Source of the DNA: Rheinheimera sp.
GTDB lineage: Bacteria; Pseudomonadota; Gammaproteobacteria; Enterobacterales; Alteromonadaceae
Direction of reading: 5' to 3'
DNA: 64,000 bases
NCBI RefSeq assembly: GCF_030824435.1
Contig: NZ_JAVBXS010000021.1
Coordinates: 38,346-102,345, forward strand
The translations under genes were made by a program, and so were the position numbers. The number at the start of each line of letters is the position of its first letter. Position 1 is the stretch's first letter. Of the stretch, positions 19,073-28,209 are shown in pieces. The notes below the pieces were generated by a model. It searched no databases and had not been told where the DNA came from. It saw only the letters and a program-made list of their open reading frames with translations.

Positions 19073-21499
19073 TCAGGCTCTTTCATTGGCCCAGGCAGCT
19101 GCTTGCGCCTGACTATGTCGTGCCGCTTTTGCCGCAGCCATTTGCTGGCGTGCCAAAATGGCCAAATCAGCGTGAATACCACCTGCTGTCACCAAGCGGC
19201 CGGCGCCAGGGCCTTTGAGCACCAGCGGATTGGCCTGATACCAGTCGGATTCAATGACAAATACATTGTCACACGCCTGAATGGCAGCCAGCGGATGTTC
19301 AGGCGCAACTTCCAGTAACTGCACATTGGCTTTAGGACCTTGGGCTGTCACTGTTAAAGTAGCGACATAACGTAATTTATTGCCGGCCGCTTCAGCTTTG
19401 GCAAAAGTAGCAGCCATAACATTGTTGAGGGTGTCGCGCTCCAGCCAGAAATCATCCCAGCTACCCTGCTCCAAACCCTGAGGTAATAAAGGCGTCAGTT
19501 CTATATCATTGATATCCAGTGTTAAACCCAGCTCACGCGCCAGTACCAGCAATTTACGTTGTACATCTTTGCCGGATAAATCGTCACGTGGATCCGGCTC
19601 TGTTAAACCTTCGGCCTGCGCCTGTAACACAAAGTCAGAAAAAGGCGCACTACCGTCGTATTTACACAACAACCAGGACAAAGTACCGGAAAAAATGCCG
19701 CTGATTTGCTGAATATGATCACCGGAACTTTGCAGCTCCTGCAAAATACGTTGCACCGGTAAACCAGCGCCAACAGTGGTATTGGCCAACCAGCTGACCT
19801 GCTGCTCGGCAACAGTAGCGGCGATATGCTGATATTGCGCCAGCGGTAAGGTTACCCCTTGTTTATTGGCGCTGATTAAGTGACAACCTGTTTGCACAAA
19901 GTCGGCATAAGCTTCAGCAAAAGTTTTACTTGGTGTGATGTCCACCAACACTTTTGGGCTTGGCAAGGCTGTTAAATAATCGAGTAAATCCTGTTTTTGA
20001 TACAAAGGCGCCGCCGCTAACTGCGGCTGCCAGTTGTGCACATTCAGCTCGTCACTAAAACAGGCCTGGCGCGAATTCAGCACACCCGCCAGTTTTAATT
20101 CAATTTGCCCGGCAAAAGCCTGTTGTTGTTTGGCCAATAACGCCAAAAATTCAGCACCAACATTACCAGTGCCGGCGACGACCACATTCAGCCGCACCTG
20201 TGTTGGCAACAGCAGCTGATGAAATTCGGTGAGTTCTCTTGCTGTTAAAGCGGGTGCAAATAACCAAAGCGCTAATTCGTGGTTGGCAAAACTAAAAGCC
20301 GGTTGTTGCCGCTCCAGCCAATGCGCGGCCTGCAACGACAACTGTTTTTGTTGTTTAGCAGCTGGCTTTACCCAGGCAACAGCCTGATATTGTTCACTGC
20401 TGACTCTGGGGTAAATCTGTTGCTGACCCAGATAACTTAATAAAATATCTAGATTTTTTTGCGCAACGACCCAGGAGTTGTTATCGCCAGGCACTGCAAA
20501 CACTGTCAGCTGCAAGCTGGCCGCAACAACTTCGGCCTTTAGCACCACGCCTTTTGGCAAAGTGACCAGCACCACATCGTTTAAATCAGTGACAAACTGC
20601 ACTTCTATCGCGGCCTGGCGGCTGACTTTACAACCAGGCTGCTCCGGCTCGTAACTGCTGCGTACCACCAATTCTGCGGCATAATCATGCAACGGGCTTA
20701 ACGTTTTGGCATGCAACACAGGGTTACCCAATTGCGCCAATAGCGTGGCCTGAGCAAAAGGCACCTGACGGTAAGCCCGGGCTGAAGGCACTTTACGTGG
20801 ATCTGCACTATAAATGGCATCCACATCTGTCCAGATATTAATACTTTGCGCCTGCACCAACCGACCCAAAATAGTGGCGGAATAATCACTGCCATTACGG
20901 CCAAGGGTAATGCTGTCGCCTGCTTCATTGCGGGCAATAAAACCAGTCACCACATTAAAACCGTTTATACACAGCGGTTTTAACAAAGCTTGTGATTCTT
21001 GCCATAACACCTGCTGGCCAGACAGTTTTAAAAAGTCGCGTGCATCTATCGCTTTGGCGGCAACACCACGTTCCTGCAATAAAAAGCTCAGCAACAAGGC
21101 CGACAGTTTTTCGCCTGTTGCCAGCACATCGTTGTGTTGACCTGCCAACACCAAAGCCGGAATAGCCGCCAGCCAATGGTTCAGCTCATTTAACACTAAA
21201 GGTGCAGTAGCAGCAGTTAAAGTGCGGCTAACCAGCAAACGTAATTGTTGTGCCAACTGCTGGTACTGAAGTTCAAACGCTGAGGTGTCAGTAGCGCAGT
21301 CGAGCAGCGCCAGCAAATGGTCTGTGGTATCACCCGGCGCCGAAACCACCACAAAAGCTGAAGCCTGAGCTTGCGGCAGCAAAATGTCGGCCACCGCATG
21401 AAACCGCTCGCTTGAGGCTAAACTGCTGCCACCAAATTTATGCACCACCAGCACAGAGGCTGCTGAATTCGTTGAAGAAACTGACGATAAGACGGTCAT
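19073..21499 (-). CDS. metL: bifunctional aspartokinase II / homoserine dehydrogenase II
   Basis: Makes aspartyl-phosphate and also reduces aspartate semialdehyde to homoserine, feeding methionine and threonine synthesis. The N-terminal kinase has VHKFGGSSL and GRNGSDYSA. The C-terminal dehydrogenase has the GTGNVGAEFL Rossmann loop, SANKQGV, NTTVGAGLP and GLTEPDPRDDLSGKDVQRK. About 808 residues, like E. coli MetL. A GTG at 21508 overlaps the metB stop, but the ATG at 21499 has GGTGAG at good spacing and is preferred. Pairing with metB and the MetJ sites identifies MetL rather than ThrA. Confidence 0.94.
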   Translation of the reverse strand: MTVLSSVSSTNSAASVLVVHKFGGSSLASSERFHAVADILLPQAQASAFVVVSAPGDTTDHLLALLDCATDTSAFELQYQQLAQQLRLLVSRTLTAATAPLVLNELNHWLAAIPALVLAGQHNDVLATGEKLSALLLSFLLQERGVAAKAIDARDFLKLSGQQVLWQESQALLKPLCINGFNVVTGFIARNEAGDSITLGRNGSDYSATILGRLVQAQSINIWTDVDAIYSADPRKVPSARAYRQVPFAQATLLAQLGNPVLHAKTLSPLHDYAAELVVRSSYEPEQPGCKVSRQAAIEVQFVTDLNDVVLVTLPKGVVLKAEVVAASLQLTVFAVPGDNNSWVVAQKNLDILLSYLGQQQIYPRVSSEQYQAVAWVKPAAKQQKQLSLQAAHWLERQQPAFSFANHELALWLFAPALTARELTEFHQLLLPTQVRLNVVVAGTGNVGAEFLALLAKQQQAFAGQIELKLAGVLNSRQACFSDELNVHNWQPQLAAAPLYQKQDLLDYLTALPSPKVLVDITPSKTFAEAYADFVQTGCHLISANKQGVTLPLAQYQHIAATVAEQQVSWLANTTVGAGLPVQRILQELQSSGDHIQQISGIFSGTLSWLLCKYDGSAPFSDFVLQAQAEGLTEPDPRDDLSGKDVQRKLLVLARELGLTLDINDIELTPLLPQGLEQGSWDDFWLERDTLNNVMAATFAKAEAAGNKLRYVATLTVTAQGPKANVQLLEVAPEHPLAAIQACDNVFVIESDWYQANPLVLKGPGAGRLVTAGGIHADLAILARQQMAAAKAARHSQAQAAAWANERA

Positions 21500-21504
21500 A
21501 AAAC

Positions 21505-22842
21505 TCACCAGAAAGCGGCCAGCGCCGGATTTAAACGAAAAGACTGTTCAGCTTCTGCCGCATTTTGGCGTCCGGCATCATGGTGTTTTGCCGCTGCAGT
21601 TGTCGCAACAACCTGAGTGCCGGCGTCGGCAGTGGTGCTGCCAGCAGTGTTGCCAGAATGCGGTTTGCCGTCGGCCTCAATAGCCAAAGCCACAGCCGCA
21701 AAAGCCTGAGCTAAGTCGGCCAATAAATCTCTTGGGTCTTCAATGCCCACAGATAAACGAATTAAGGTTGGGCCAATACCGGCCGTTTTTTGCGCGGCGG
21801 CATCCATAGAAGCGTGGGTCATGGAGCCTGGGTGGCAAATTAAACTTTCAATGCCCCCTAAAGACTGTGCCAGCGTAAAACAACGTAAAGCGCTGAAAAA
21901 CACCGGTAAATAAGCTTCATCAGCCGCTAAATCAAAGCTGACCATGGCACCAAAACCGTTTTGTTGGGCTTTGGCAATGGCATGACCCGGATGGTCTTTC
22001 AGGCCGGGATAATAAGTTTTGGCCACCAGTGTTTGCTGCTGCAGAAATTCCACCACCAGCGCAGCGTTTTCCTGATGGGCTTTCATTCTTGGCAATAAAG
22101 TACGAATGCCCCGCAAGGTTAAGTGAGCGTCAAAAGCGCCGCCTGTAACCCCTAAACAATTGGCCCACCATTTCAATTCATCACCAATGGCCTGATCTTT
22201 GGCAATCAGCGCACCACCAACAATATCGCTGTGGCCGTTTAAATATTTAGTGGTGGAATGCACCACAATGTCAGCGCCCAGTTGCAGCGGTTGTTGTAAC
22301 ACCGGCGATAAAAAAGTGTTGTCCACCACCACCAACGCATTGAGGTTTTTTGCAAAATCACAGACCGCTTTGACATCAGTGATTTGTAGCAATGGATTGC
22401 TCGGTGTTTCCAGCCAAATCATTTTTGGTTTGGCGTTTTGCACCAGTGCTTTCCAGTCGTTTTGCTGAAAATTAACAATCACTACTTTAAAAGCTTGTTT
22501 ACGGTTAGCCAGATTGACAAACAAACGGTAACTACCACCGTAACAATCATGTGGGATCACCAGCGTGTCCTGGGGTGTTAGCAGCTGCAGTGCCAATAAA
22601 CAGGCTGACATGCCGGTGCTGGTCACTAAACCTTTGGCGCCGCCTTCTAATTCAGCTAAAGCATCACCCAATAAGTCGCGGCTTGGGTTATTGGAGCGCG
22701 AATAATCGTATTTGCCCGGCTGTTTAAAAGCTTTTAATTCGTAAGTTGAAGTTAAGTATAAAGGTGGAGTAACAGAGCCATAAGCCGGATCCTGCGCTAT
22801 GCCAGCGCGGGCGGTAATAGTGGCGGAGTGGCGGTTCGACAT
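21505..22842 (-). CDS. metB: cystathionine gamma-synthase with C-terminal extension
   Basis: PLP enzyme that joins O-succinylhomoserine and cysteine to cystathionine. The PLP lysine is in HSTTKYLNGHSD near residue 205, and the family core ends around residue 385. About 60 further residues follow, rich in Ala, Thr, Gly and His, where the usual enzyme (about 386 aa) stops. Start taken at the ATG at 22842 after GAGG; the frame also opens with TTG at 22854. The gene ends next to the metL start, in a metBL operon repressed by MetJ. O-acetylhomoserine use cannot be excluded. Confidence 0.93.
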   Translation of the reverse strand: MSNRHSATITARAGIAQDPAYGSVTPPLYLTSTYELKAFKQPGKYDYSRSNNPSRDLLGDALAELEGGAKGLVTSTGMSACLLALQLLTPQDTLVIPHDCYGGSYRLFVNLANRKQAFKVVIVNFQQNDWKALVQNAKPKMIWLETPSNPLLQITDVKAVCDFAKNLNALVVVDNTFLSPVLQQPLQLGADIVVHSTTKYLNGHSDIVGGALIAKDQAIGDELKWWANCLGVTGGAFDAHLTLRGIRTLLPRMKAHQENAALVVEFLQQQTLVAKTYYPGLKDHPGHAIAKAQQNGFGAMVSFDLAADEAYLPVFFSALRCFTLAQSLGGIESLICHPGSMTHASMDAAAQKTAGIGPTLIRLSVGIEDPRDLLADLAQAFAAVALAIEADGKPHSGNTAGSTTADAGTQVVATTAAAKHHDAGRQNAAEAEQSFRLNPALAAFW

Positions 22843-22870
22843 AGTTAACCTCAAACTTATATAGGCGTTT

Positions 22871-22894
22871 AGACGTCTAAAAGTATACTTGCCA
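22871..22894 (-). promoter_or_regulatory. MetJ operator (met boxes) at metB
   Basis: One perfect met box AGACGTCT (22871-22878) is followed by 8-base units AAAAGTAT and ACTTGCCA, in the tandem 8-bp phasing MetJ uses. It begins 29 bases upstream of the metB start. Confidence 0.8.
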
Positions 22895-22900
22895 AAAATG

Positions 22901-22924
22901 AGAAGTCAAAACATTTAGACGTCT
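22901..22924 (+). promoter_or_regulatory. MetJ operator (met boxes) at metJ
   Basis: Three contiguous 8-mers AGAAGTCA, AAACATTT and AGACGTCT; the last is a perfect met box. About 105 bases upstream of metJ, consistent with autorepression. It is separate from the metB-side cluster. Confidence 0.8.
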
Positions 22925-23028
22925 ACAATGATTATTTCTTGCGCATTGTTTGTGTCCCGTCGTATAAAGAAGTAAAATTCCGGCCCAAAATGCGCTACGC
23001 AACTTAAAAAAACAATCAAGGTACAACT

Positions 23029-23364
23029 ATGGCTAAGTGGAATGGTGAATACGTTCACCCGTATGCCGAACACGGCAAAAAATCTGAGCAGGTGAAAAAA
23101 ATCACCGTTTCTATCCCGCTGAATGTATTAAAAGTGCTGACTGATGAAAGAACCCGCCGTCAGGTCAATAACTTACGTCATGCCACCAACAGCGAATTAT
23201 TATGTGAAGCTTTTTTGCATGCCTTTACCGGTCAGCCACTGCCAGCCGATGAAGACTTACGCAAAGACAACCCACATCAGATTCCGGTGGAAGTGCGTAA
23301 CATTCTGACCAGCATGGGCAAACCAATTCCGGTTATTCAGGAAGCTGAATCTGACGAAGAATAA
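23029..23364 (+). CDS. metJ: methionine repressor MetJ
   Basis: Ribbon-helix-helix repressor that binds met boxes with S-adenosylmethionine as corepressor. The 111-residue sequence follows E. coli MetJ nearly throughout ([20 protein letters not shown], then the [15 protein letters not shown] beta-strand region and [25 protein letters not shown]). A short acidic tail (ESDEE) extends the C terminus. It is divergent from metB, with two met-box clusters between, the standard arrangement. Confidence 0.98.
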   Translation: MAKWNGEYVHPYAEHGKKSEQVKKITVSIPLNVLKVLTDERTRRQVNNLRHATNSELLCEAFLHAFTGQPLPADEDLRKDNPHQIPVEVRNILTSMGKPIPVIQEAESDEE

Positions 23365-23428
23365 TCTGACTCACCACTAAAAATTCCAAGAGTCAGAAAA
23401 TACAATAAACACAAATCAACAGAATGCA

Positions 23429-23458
23429 GAAACCCGCCAATTGGCGGGTTTCTTTTTT
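23429..23458. terminator. bidirectional terminator between metJ and malic enzyme gene
   Basis: Perfect palindrome with core ACCCGCCAATTGGCGGGT, followed on the plus strand by TTTCTTTTTT. It serves metJ, and the minus-strand malic enzyme gene reads into the other side. Confidence 0.85.
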
Positions 23459-23478
23459 GCGTTTTTAACTACAGCGGT

Positions 23479-24723
23479 TTATTGCTGCATATAACCATCT
23501 GGCATGGCTATACGGGCAACGCCTGAAGCAACAGCTGCGTCAGCCACAGCTTTGGCCACTCTTGGCAACAAGCGTGGGTCCATAGGTTTTGGAATAATAT
23601 ACTCTTTGCCAAACTCCAGGCTTTTCACCTGGGACGCCACCAACACGGCTTCCGGCACCGGCTCTTTGGCAATTTTGCGGATGGCTTCTACCGCCGCCAC
23701 TTTCATTTCGTCGTTGATCACACTGGCACGCACGTCCAGCGCACCACGGAAAATAAAAGGGAAACACAACACGTTGTTTACCTGATTTGGATAATCCGAA
23801 CGGCCTGTAGCCATAATTAAATCTGAACGCACGGCATGCGCCAGCTCAGGTTTAATTTCCGGATCCGGGTTAGAGCAGGCAAAAATTACCGGTTTATCCG
23901 CCATTAACTTCAGCGCTTGTGGCGGCAATACGTCCGGGCCCGACACACCCACAAATACATCAGCGCCGTCCAGTGCATCTTCCAGCGTGCGTTTGTCGGT
24001 GTTATTGGCAAATAAGGTTTTGTATTTGTTTAAATCTTCACGGCGGGTGTGAATTACACCTTTAGTGTCGAGCATATAAATGTATTCACGTTTGGCGCCA
24101 CATTTAATCAGCAATTCCATACAGGCAATAGCGGCAGCACCGGCGCCCATACAAACGATAGTGACTTTACGGATATCTTTGCCCTGAATTTCCAAAGCGT
24201 TTAACAGGCCAGCTGCTGTGACAATAGCGGTGCCGTGCTGGTCGTCGTGAAACACCGGAATATTGCAGCGTTTAATCAGCTCTTTTTCAATTTCAAAACA
24301 TTCAGGCGATTTAATATCTTCAAGGTTAATACCACCAAAGGTGTCGGCAATATTGGCAACAGTATTAATAAATTCTTCAGTAGTGCGGTGCGTCACTTCA
24401 ATATCAATCGAATCAAGGTTCGCAAAACGTTTAAATAACAACGCTTTACCTTCCATCACCGGTTTTGAAGCCATAGGGCCTAAATTGCCTAAACCTAAAA
24501 TAGCGGTACCGTTGGTGATCACAGCCACCAGATTGCCTTTGGCGGTGTATTTGTAAACGTCGTCCGGATTGGCGGCAATTTCCCGCACCGGCTCAGCCAC
24601 ACCCGGGCTATACGCCAGCGCCAAATCTTTCACCGTTTCGGCCGGTTTACTAATCTCAATACTGATTTTGCCTGGCTTAGGTTCGGCATGATACCGCAGT
24701 GCTTGTTCTCTGAAATCTGACAT
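23479..24723 (-). CDS. NAD(P)-dependent malic enzyme (MaeB-like, without phosphotransacetylase domain)
   Basis: Oxidatively decarboxylates malate to pyruvate with NAD(P). The malic-enzyme core shows SLAYSPGVAEPV-like sequence (LAYSPGVAEPV), the catalytic VFHDDQHGTAIV and the dinucleotide loop GAGAAAIA. It lacks the C-terminal phosphotransacetylase domain of E. coli MaeB, so it is the short (about 415-435 aa) form. I use the ATG at 24723 (MSDFREQALRYH), which matches family starts and has AGGA about ten bases upstream. An upstream ATG at 24786 would add 21 residues with no ribosome site. Confidence 0.92.
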   Translation of the reverse strand: MSDFREQALRYHAEPKPGKISIEISKPAETVKDLALAYSPGVAEPVREIAANPDDVYKYTAKGNLVAVITNGTAILGLGNLGPMASKPVMEGKALLFKRFANLDSIDIEVTHRTTEEFINTVANIADTFGGINLEDIKSPECFEIEKELIKRCNIPVFHDDQHGTAIVTAAGLLNALEIQGKDIRKVTIVCMGAGAAAIACMELLIKCGAKREYIYMLDTKGVIHTRREDLNKYKTLFANNTDKRTLEDALDGADVFVGVSGPDVLPPQALKLMADKPVIFACSNPDPEIKPELAHAVRSDLIMATGRSDYPNQVNNVLCFPFIFRGALDVRASVINDEMKVAAVEAIRKIAKEPVPEAVLVASQVKSLEFGKEYIIPKPMDPRLLPRVAKAVADAAVASGVARIAMPDGYMQQ

Positions 24724-24955
24724 GGTAAGAGTGTCCTGACGCTTAGCCCTTTGGGCATTTAGTTGTATTTGCCAATCTTTTGCCATTTTTTTGCGAAGGT
24801 GCTGCGCAAAAGGCCGCTCATTCTAATAAGCAGACCCGCTGAATCAAATCATTAACTTTCTGATCGTACCACTGGTGTAGGAACAGCTGCACTTTCAGAC
24901 AATTTGCACACCAGCTACCGGCCAAAAACCATGCACCGATACCCGCCCTTTGTGC

Positions 24956-24972
24956 TGCACATAATTTGTGCA
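24956..24972. promoter_or_regulatory. NtrC-like dyad in malic enzyme upstream region
   Basis: TGCAC-ATAATTT-GTGCA is a perfect 5-7-5 dyad, the spacing of NtrC sites, and it matches the sites found near glnA and glnL in this window. It lies about 235 bases upstream of the malic enzyme start. No good sigma-54 promoter was found between them. Confidence 0.4.
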
Positions 24973-25383
24973 AATTTCAGCGTCTTAGGGTTTATAACAA
25001 GTTTTTCTGACGAAACCAAGCAGTATTTCAGAGGGAGGTATGACCAGTGATGGTGCTTATTATTAACCATGCAATATAGATGCATAAACGGCCAGATGGA
25101 TAATGAAAGGTTGTTGATATTTATGCAGTACACTGCAAAACAGACAGGTAAAACTTGTTTAAAATCAAAAATATAAAGCAATAGCGAATAGAAAAAAATT
25201 TGCATAATTTTCTTTTTCTTATGCAGAGGAATTTTTTTGCACAAGTGCAGTGTTAGCAGGAAGCTGTTATAGCGAATGAAAGAAAACAGTACTCAAAACA
25301 AAAAGATGAAGTTGTAGACCTGCGAGCAACAACAGGCTGTAGCCAGGCGGCTTGATTCAGTAAATTGCCAAATTGCAACCAAC

Positions 25384-25408
25384 AAAAAAGGCACCGGAGT
25401 GCCTTTTT
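25384..25408 (-). terminator. terminator after rpmE
   Basis: AAAAAGGCAC, a CGGA loop and GTGCCTTTTT. On the minus strand it ends in TTTTTT about 25 bases after the rpmE stop. Confidence 0.8.
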
Positions 25409-25432
25409 GCTGTTTTACAACGGGAAGCCGGA

Positions 25433-25645
25433 TTATTTGGCACCCAGTACCGCAAAACGTTTTTTGAAGCGGTCAACACGACCACCTACGTCCAGAACTT
25501 TTTGCTTACCAGTGTAGAACGGGTGGCAAGCTGAGCAAACGTCCAAGTGGATGTCTTTGCACAGAGCTGAACTTGTTTTGAATGCATTACCGCAAGTACA
25601 GGTTGCAGTGATTTCTTTGTATTCCGGGTGGATACCTGGTTTCAT
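25433..25645 (-). CDS. rpmE: 50S ribosomal protein L31 (zinc form)
   Basis: Large-subunit ribosomal protein of 70 residues. It keeps the zinc-binding cysteines in CTCGN, around residues 16-18, and VCSACHPF, around 37-40, so it is the zinc-containing (C+) paralog rather than the zinc-free YkgM type. Divergent from priA, as in E. coli and relatives. Own terminator downstream. Confidence 0.97.
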   Translation of the reverse strand: MKPGIHPEYKEITATCTCGNAFKTSSALCKDIHLDVCSACHPFYTGKQKVLDVGGRVDRFKKRFAVLGAK

Positions 25646-25872
25646 GGCTTACCTCGTTGGGCCGTATCGCAATCTGATCAGTCTTGCTGTCAAACACCAT
25701 ACGTATTTCAGTTAAATTAGGGCGCGTAGCTTAATAGATCAGCAGGCCTTATTCAACAAAAAAAACCGTCTGCAGAAAAAAAGCTCAGTACCAGAAGCTA
25801 CAACAGAAATAGCCCTGTTCAGGGTGCATCCCGCTTTGTACACTGCAGGGAGTTTGTCCGCGGAATTTAACT

Positions 25873-28083
25873 GTGCTGATTGTTCGTGTTGCCCTACCGG
25901 TGCCGCTGCGCCAACATTTTGATTATCAACTGGAAACTGACGATCCTACCCATGTGAAAGTTGGTGCAAGGGTGTTGGTGCCTTTTGGCAAACGCCAGCT
26001 GGTGGGTATCGTCTGGCAAATAAATCCAGTGGATAGTTTTAACGACAACAAACTAAAAACCGTTAGTGCCCTTTTGGATCCAAGCCCTGTGCTTGGGCCT
26101 AAACTCAGAGATTTACTGAGTTTTGCCAGCGATTATTACCATCATCCGCTGGGTGATGTACTGACCAGTGCTTTACCGGCTTTATTGCGGGAAGGCCGTT
26201 TGCTGGATGATGAAAAACATAAAATAATAAAGCTCACTGAAACAGGCCAAAAGCTCAGCGAACACGATTTTCGCCGCTCCGCCAAACAGCTGGCCTTGTG
26301 GCAAGCTTTGCGCACAAATGAGCTTTCTGAAGCAGAGTTACTGCAAAATCACAGCAGAACCACACTGAATCAGCTGCTGGAAAAAAACCTGGTTGAGCTC
26401 GTCAGCCAACCTTTTGCACCATTTGTTTATCAGAGAGAAAAACAAAAAGCGCTGCAACTGAACCCGGCACAGGCACTGGCCGTCACCGCAGTGGTACAGG
26501 CGCTTGGCAGTTTCAGCCGTTTTTTGCTGGAAGGGGTCACAGGCTCTGGCAAAACCGAAGTGTATTTACAGGCAATAACGCCTGTGCTTGCCAAAGGTCA
26601 GCAGGTATTGGTGCTGGTGCCGGAAATTGGCTTAACGCCACAAACACTGGCGCGTTTTGAAAAACGTTTTGCTGTGCCTATGCAAAGCTGGCATTCCAAC
26701 ATGACCGACAGCGAAAGGTTGCGCGCCTGGCAACGCAGTCAGAGTGGTGACGCTGCTATTACCATAGGCACGCGCTCGGCTTTGTTTTTACCCTTTAGAA
26801 ATCTGGGTTTATTGATCATTGATGAAGAGCATGATCAGTCGTTAAAACAGCAGGACGGCTTTCGTTATCATGCCCGCGACTTGGCGGTTAAACGCGCCAG
26901 TATAGAGCAGTGCCCTATTCTGCTGGGTTCTGCCACGCCCAGCCTCGAATCTTTATATAACGTACAACAGAAAAAATTCAGCCATCTGCAATTACCGGAA
27001 CGTGCCACCAGTCAGTTAGTGCCACAAATAGAACTGATTGATTTAAAACAACAAGTACTGAAACACGGTTTGGCAGACGGCACGCTGGCGCAAATGCGCC
27101 AGCATCTGAGTCGCGGCCGTCAGGTGATGTTATTTTTAAACCGCCGTGGTTTTGCTCCGGCGCTGATTTGCCACGAATGTGGCTGGCTGACCGAATGCCT
27201 GCATTGCAGCGCTTTTACCACTTACCATAAACAAAGCCGCCAGCTGGTGTGCCACCACTGCGCCGCCACCAGACCAGTGCCGCACCAGTGTGGCGCTTGT
27301 GGCAGCACCCAGCTGGCACCTGTGGGTCAGGGCACAGAACAATTGGAAGAGCAACTGGGCAAATTGATTCCGGATTTTCCTATTACCCGGCTGGACCGCG
27401 ACAGCACCAGACGCAAAGGCAGTCTGGAAGCACATCTGGCTACTATTCAAAGTGGCGCCCCACAGCTTGTTATCGGTACTCAGATGTTAGCCAAAGGCCA
27501 TCATTTTCCGGCTGTTACTTTAGTAGTGATTGTTGATGTGGACGGTGCCTTGTATAGCAGTGATTTTCGCGCTGCCGAGCAGTTATCGCAGCTGCTGACC
27601 CAGGTGTCAGGCCGCGCTGGCCGTGGCGACATGCCTGGCAAAGTGCTGTTGCAAACCCATTATCCGGGCCATCCGCTGTTGCAGGATGTGATTCAGAATG
27701 GCTACAGCGCTTTTGCCCGCAGTGCCTTAAAAGAGCGGCAACAAACCCAGCTGCCGCCTTATCAGTTTATGGCGATGTTTCGTGCTGAAGGCCTCGACAG
27801 CGCCATTTGCCAGTTATGGTTGTCGGAACTGCAGCAAATTTGTGCCGGGCAAATGCAAGCGGCAACACCGTTAGCTCCGGCCAAAAGAGTACAGTGGCTT
27901 GGGCCTGTGAAAGCACCGCTGGAGCGCAAAGCCGGTAAATATCGTTGGCAGTTACAGTTATTTAGCCCGGATCGCAAAGCTTTACATCAGATGCTGGAGC
28001 TGTTGTTAGACCATATCAGTCGCTCGGCGCTTAGCCGAAAACTAAAATGGCAACTGGATGTAGATCCATTGGATCTGAGTTAA
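25873..28083 (+). CDS. priA: primosomal replication helicase PriA
   Basis: DNA helicase that restarts stalled replication forks. The 736 residues match the family: an N-terminal fork-binding domain (VALPVPLRQHFDY...), the P-loop GVTGSGKTE near residue 220, DEEH near 320, and a zinc-binding region with eight cysteines (CHECGWLTECLHC ... CHHC ... CGAC) near 440-475. Helicase motifs RGFAP, GTEQLE and GRAGRG follow. It starts with GTG, in agreement with the family N terminus. Divergent from rpmE, upstream of an ftsN-like gene. Confidence 0.97.
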   Translation: MLIVRVALPVPLRQHFDYQLETDDPTHVKVGARVLVPFGKRQLVGIVWQINPVDSFNDNKLKTVSALLDPSPVLGPKLRDLLSFASDYYHHPLGDVLTSALPALLREGRLLDDEKHKIIKLTETGQKLSEHDFRRSAKQLALWQALRTNELSEAELLQNHSRTTLNQLLEKNLVELVSQPFAPFVYQREKQKALQLNPAQALAVTAVVQALGSFSRFLLEGVTGSGKTEVYLQAITPVLAKGQQVLVLVPEIGLTPQTLARFEKRFAVPMQSWHSNMTDSERLRAWQRSQSGDAAITIGTRSALFLPFRNLGLLIIDEEHDQSLKQQDGFRYHARDLAVKRASIEQCPILLGSATPSLESLYNVQQKKFSHLQLPERATSQLVPQIELIDLKQQVLKHGLADGTLAQMRQHLSRGRQVMLFLNRRGFAPALICHECGWLTECLHCSAFTTYHKQSRQLVCHHCAATRPVPHQCGACGSTQLAPVGQGTEQLEEQLGKLIPDFPITRLDRDSTRRKGSLEAHLATIQSGAPQLVIGTQMLAKGHHFPAVTLVVIVDVDGALYSSDFRAAEQLSQLLTQVSGRAGRGDMPGKVLLQTHYPGHPLLQDVIQNGYSAFARSALKERQQTQLPPYQFMAMFRAEGLDSAICQLWLSELQQICAGQMQAATPLAPAKRVQWLGPVKAPLERKAGKYRWQLQLFSPDRKALHQMLELLLDHISRSALSRKLKWQLDVDPLDLS

Positions 28084-28209
28084 TGGCCAGATAAAACTGC
28101 ACAGCAAAACATCAACAACAGCAAAGGCGAATCTTATGTCATTTCTTTTTTGCTGAACTTCAGTAGAATGCCCTAAAGCCTGTAAAAAAGTGTGAAGCAG
28201 TTTCCTGTT

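Larger units (their letters stand above)
24724..25432. other. 709-base intergenic region between malic enzyme gene and rpmE
   Basis: No gene is supported. It contains an NtrC-like dyad (24956-24972), several other TGCA-centred inverted repeats (for example TGCAGT/ACTGCA at 25124-25137 and TGCATAA/TTATGCA at 25201-25225), and the rpmE terminator at 25384-25408. The AT-rich centre could hold a small RNA, but there is no clear promoter-terminator pair. A 109-codon minus-strand frame (24915-25244) is rejected as spurious. Confidence 0.6.

Noticed and set aside
24915..25244. 109-codon minus-strand frame in the long intergenic gap
   Set aside because: Cys/Lys/Ile-rich sequence with no ribosome site or family resemblance; it runs through the palindromes and is best explained by AT-rich DNA.
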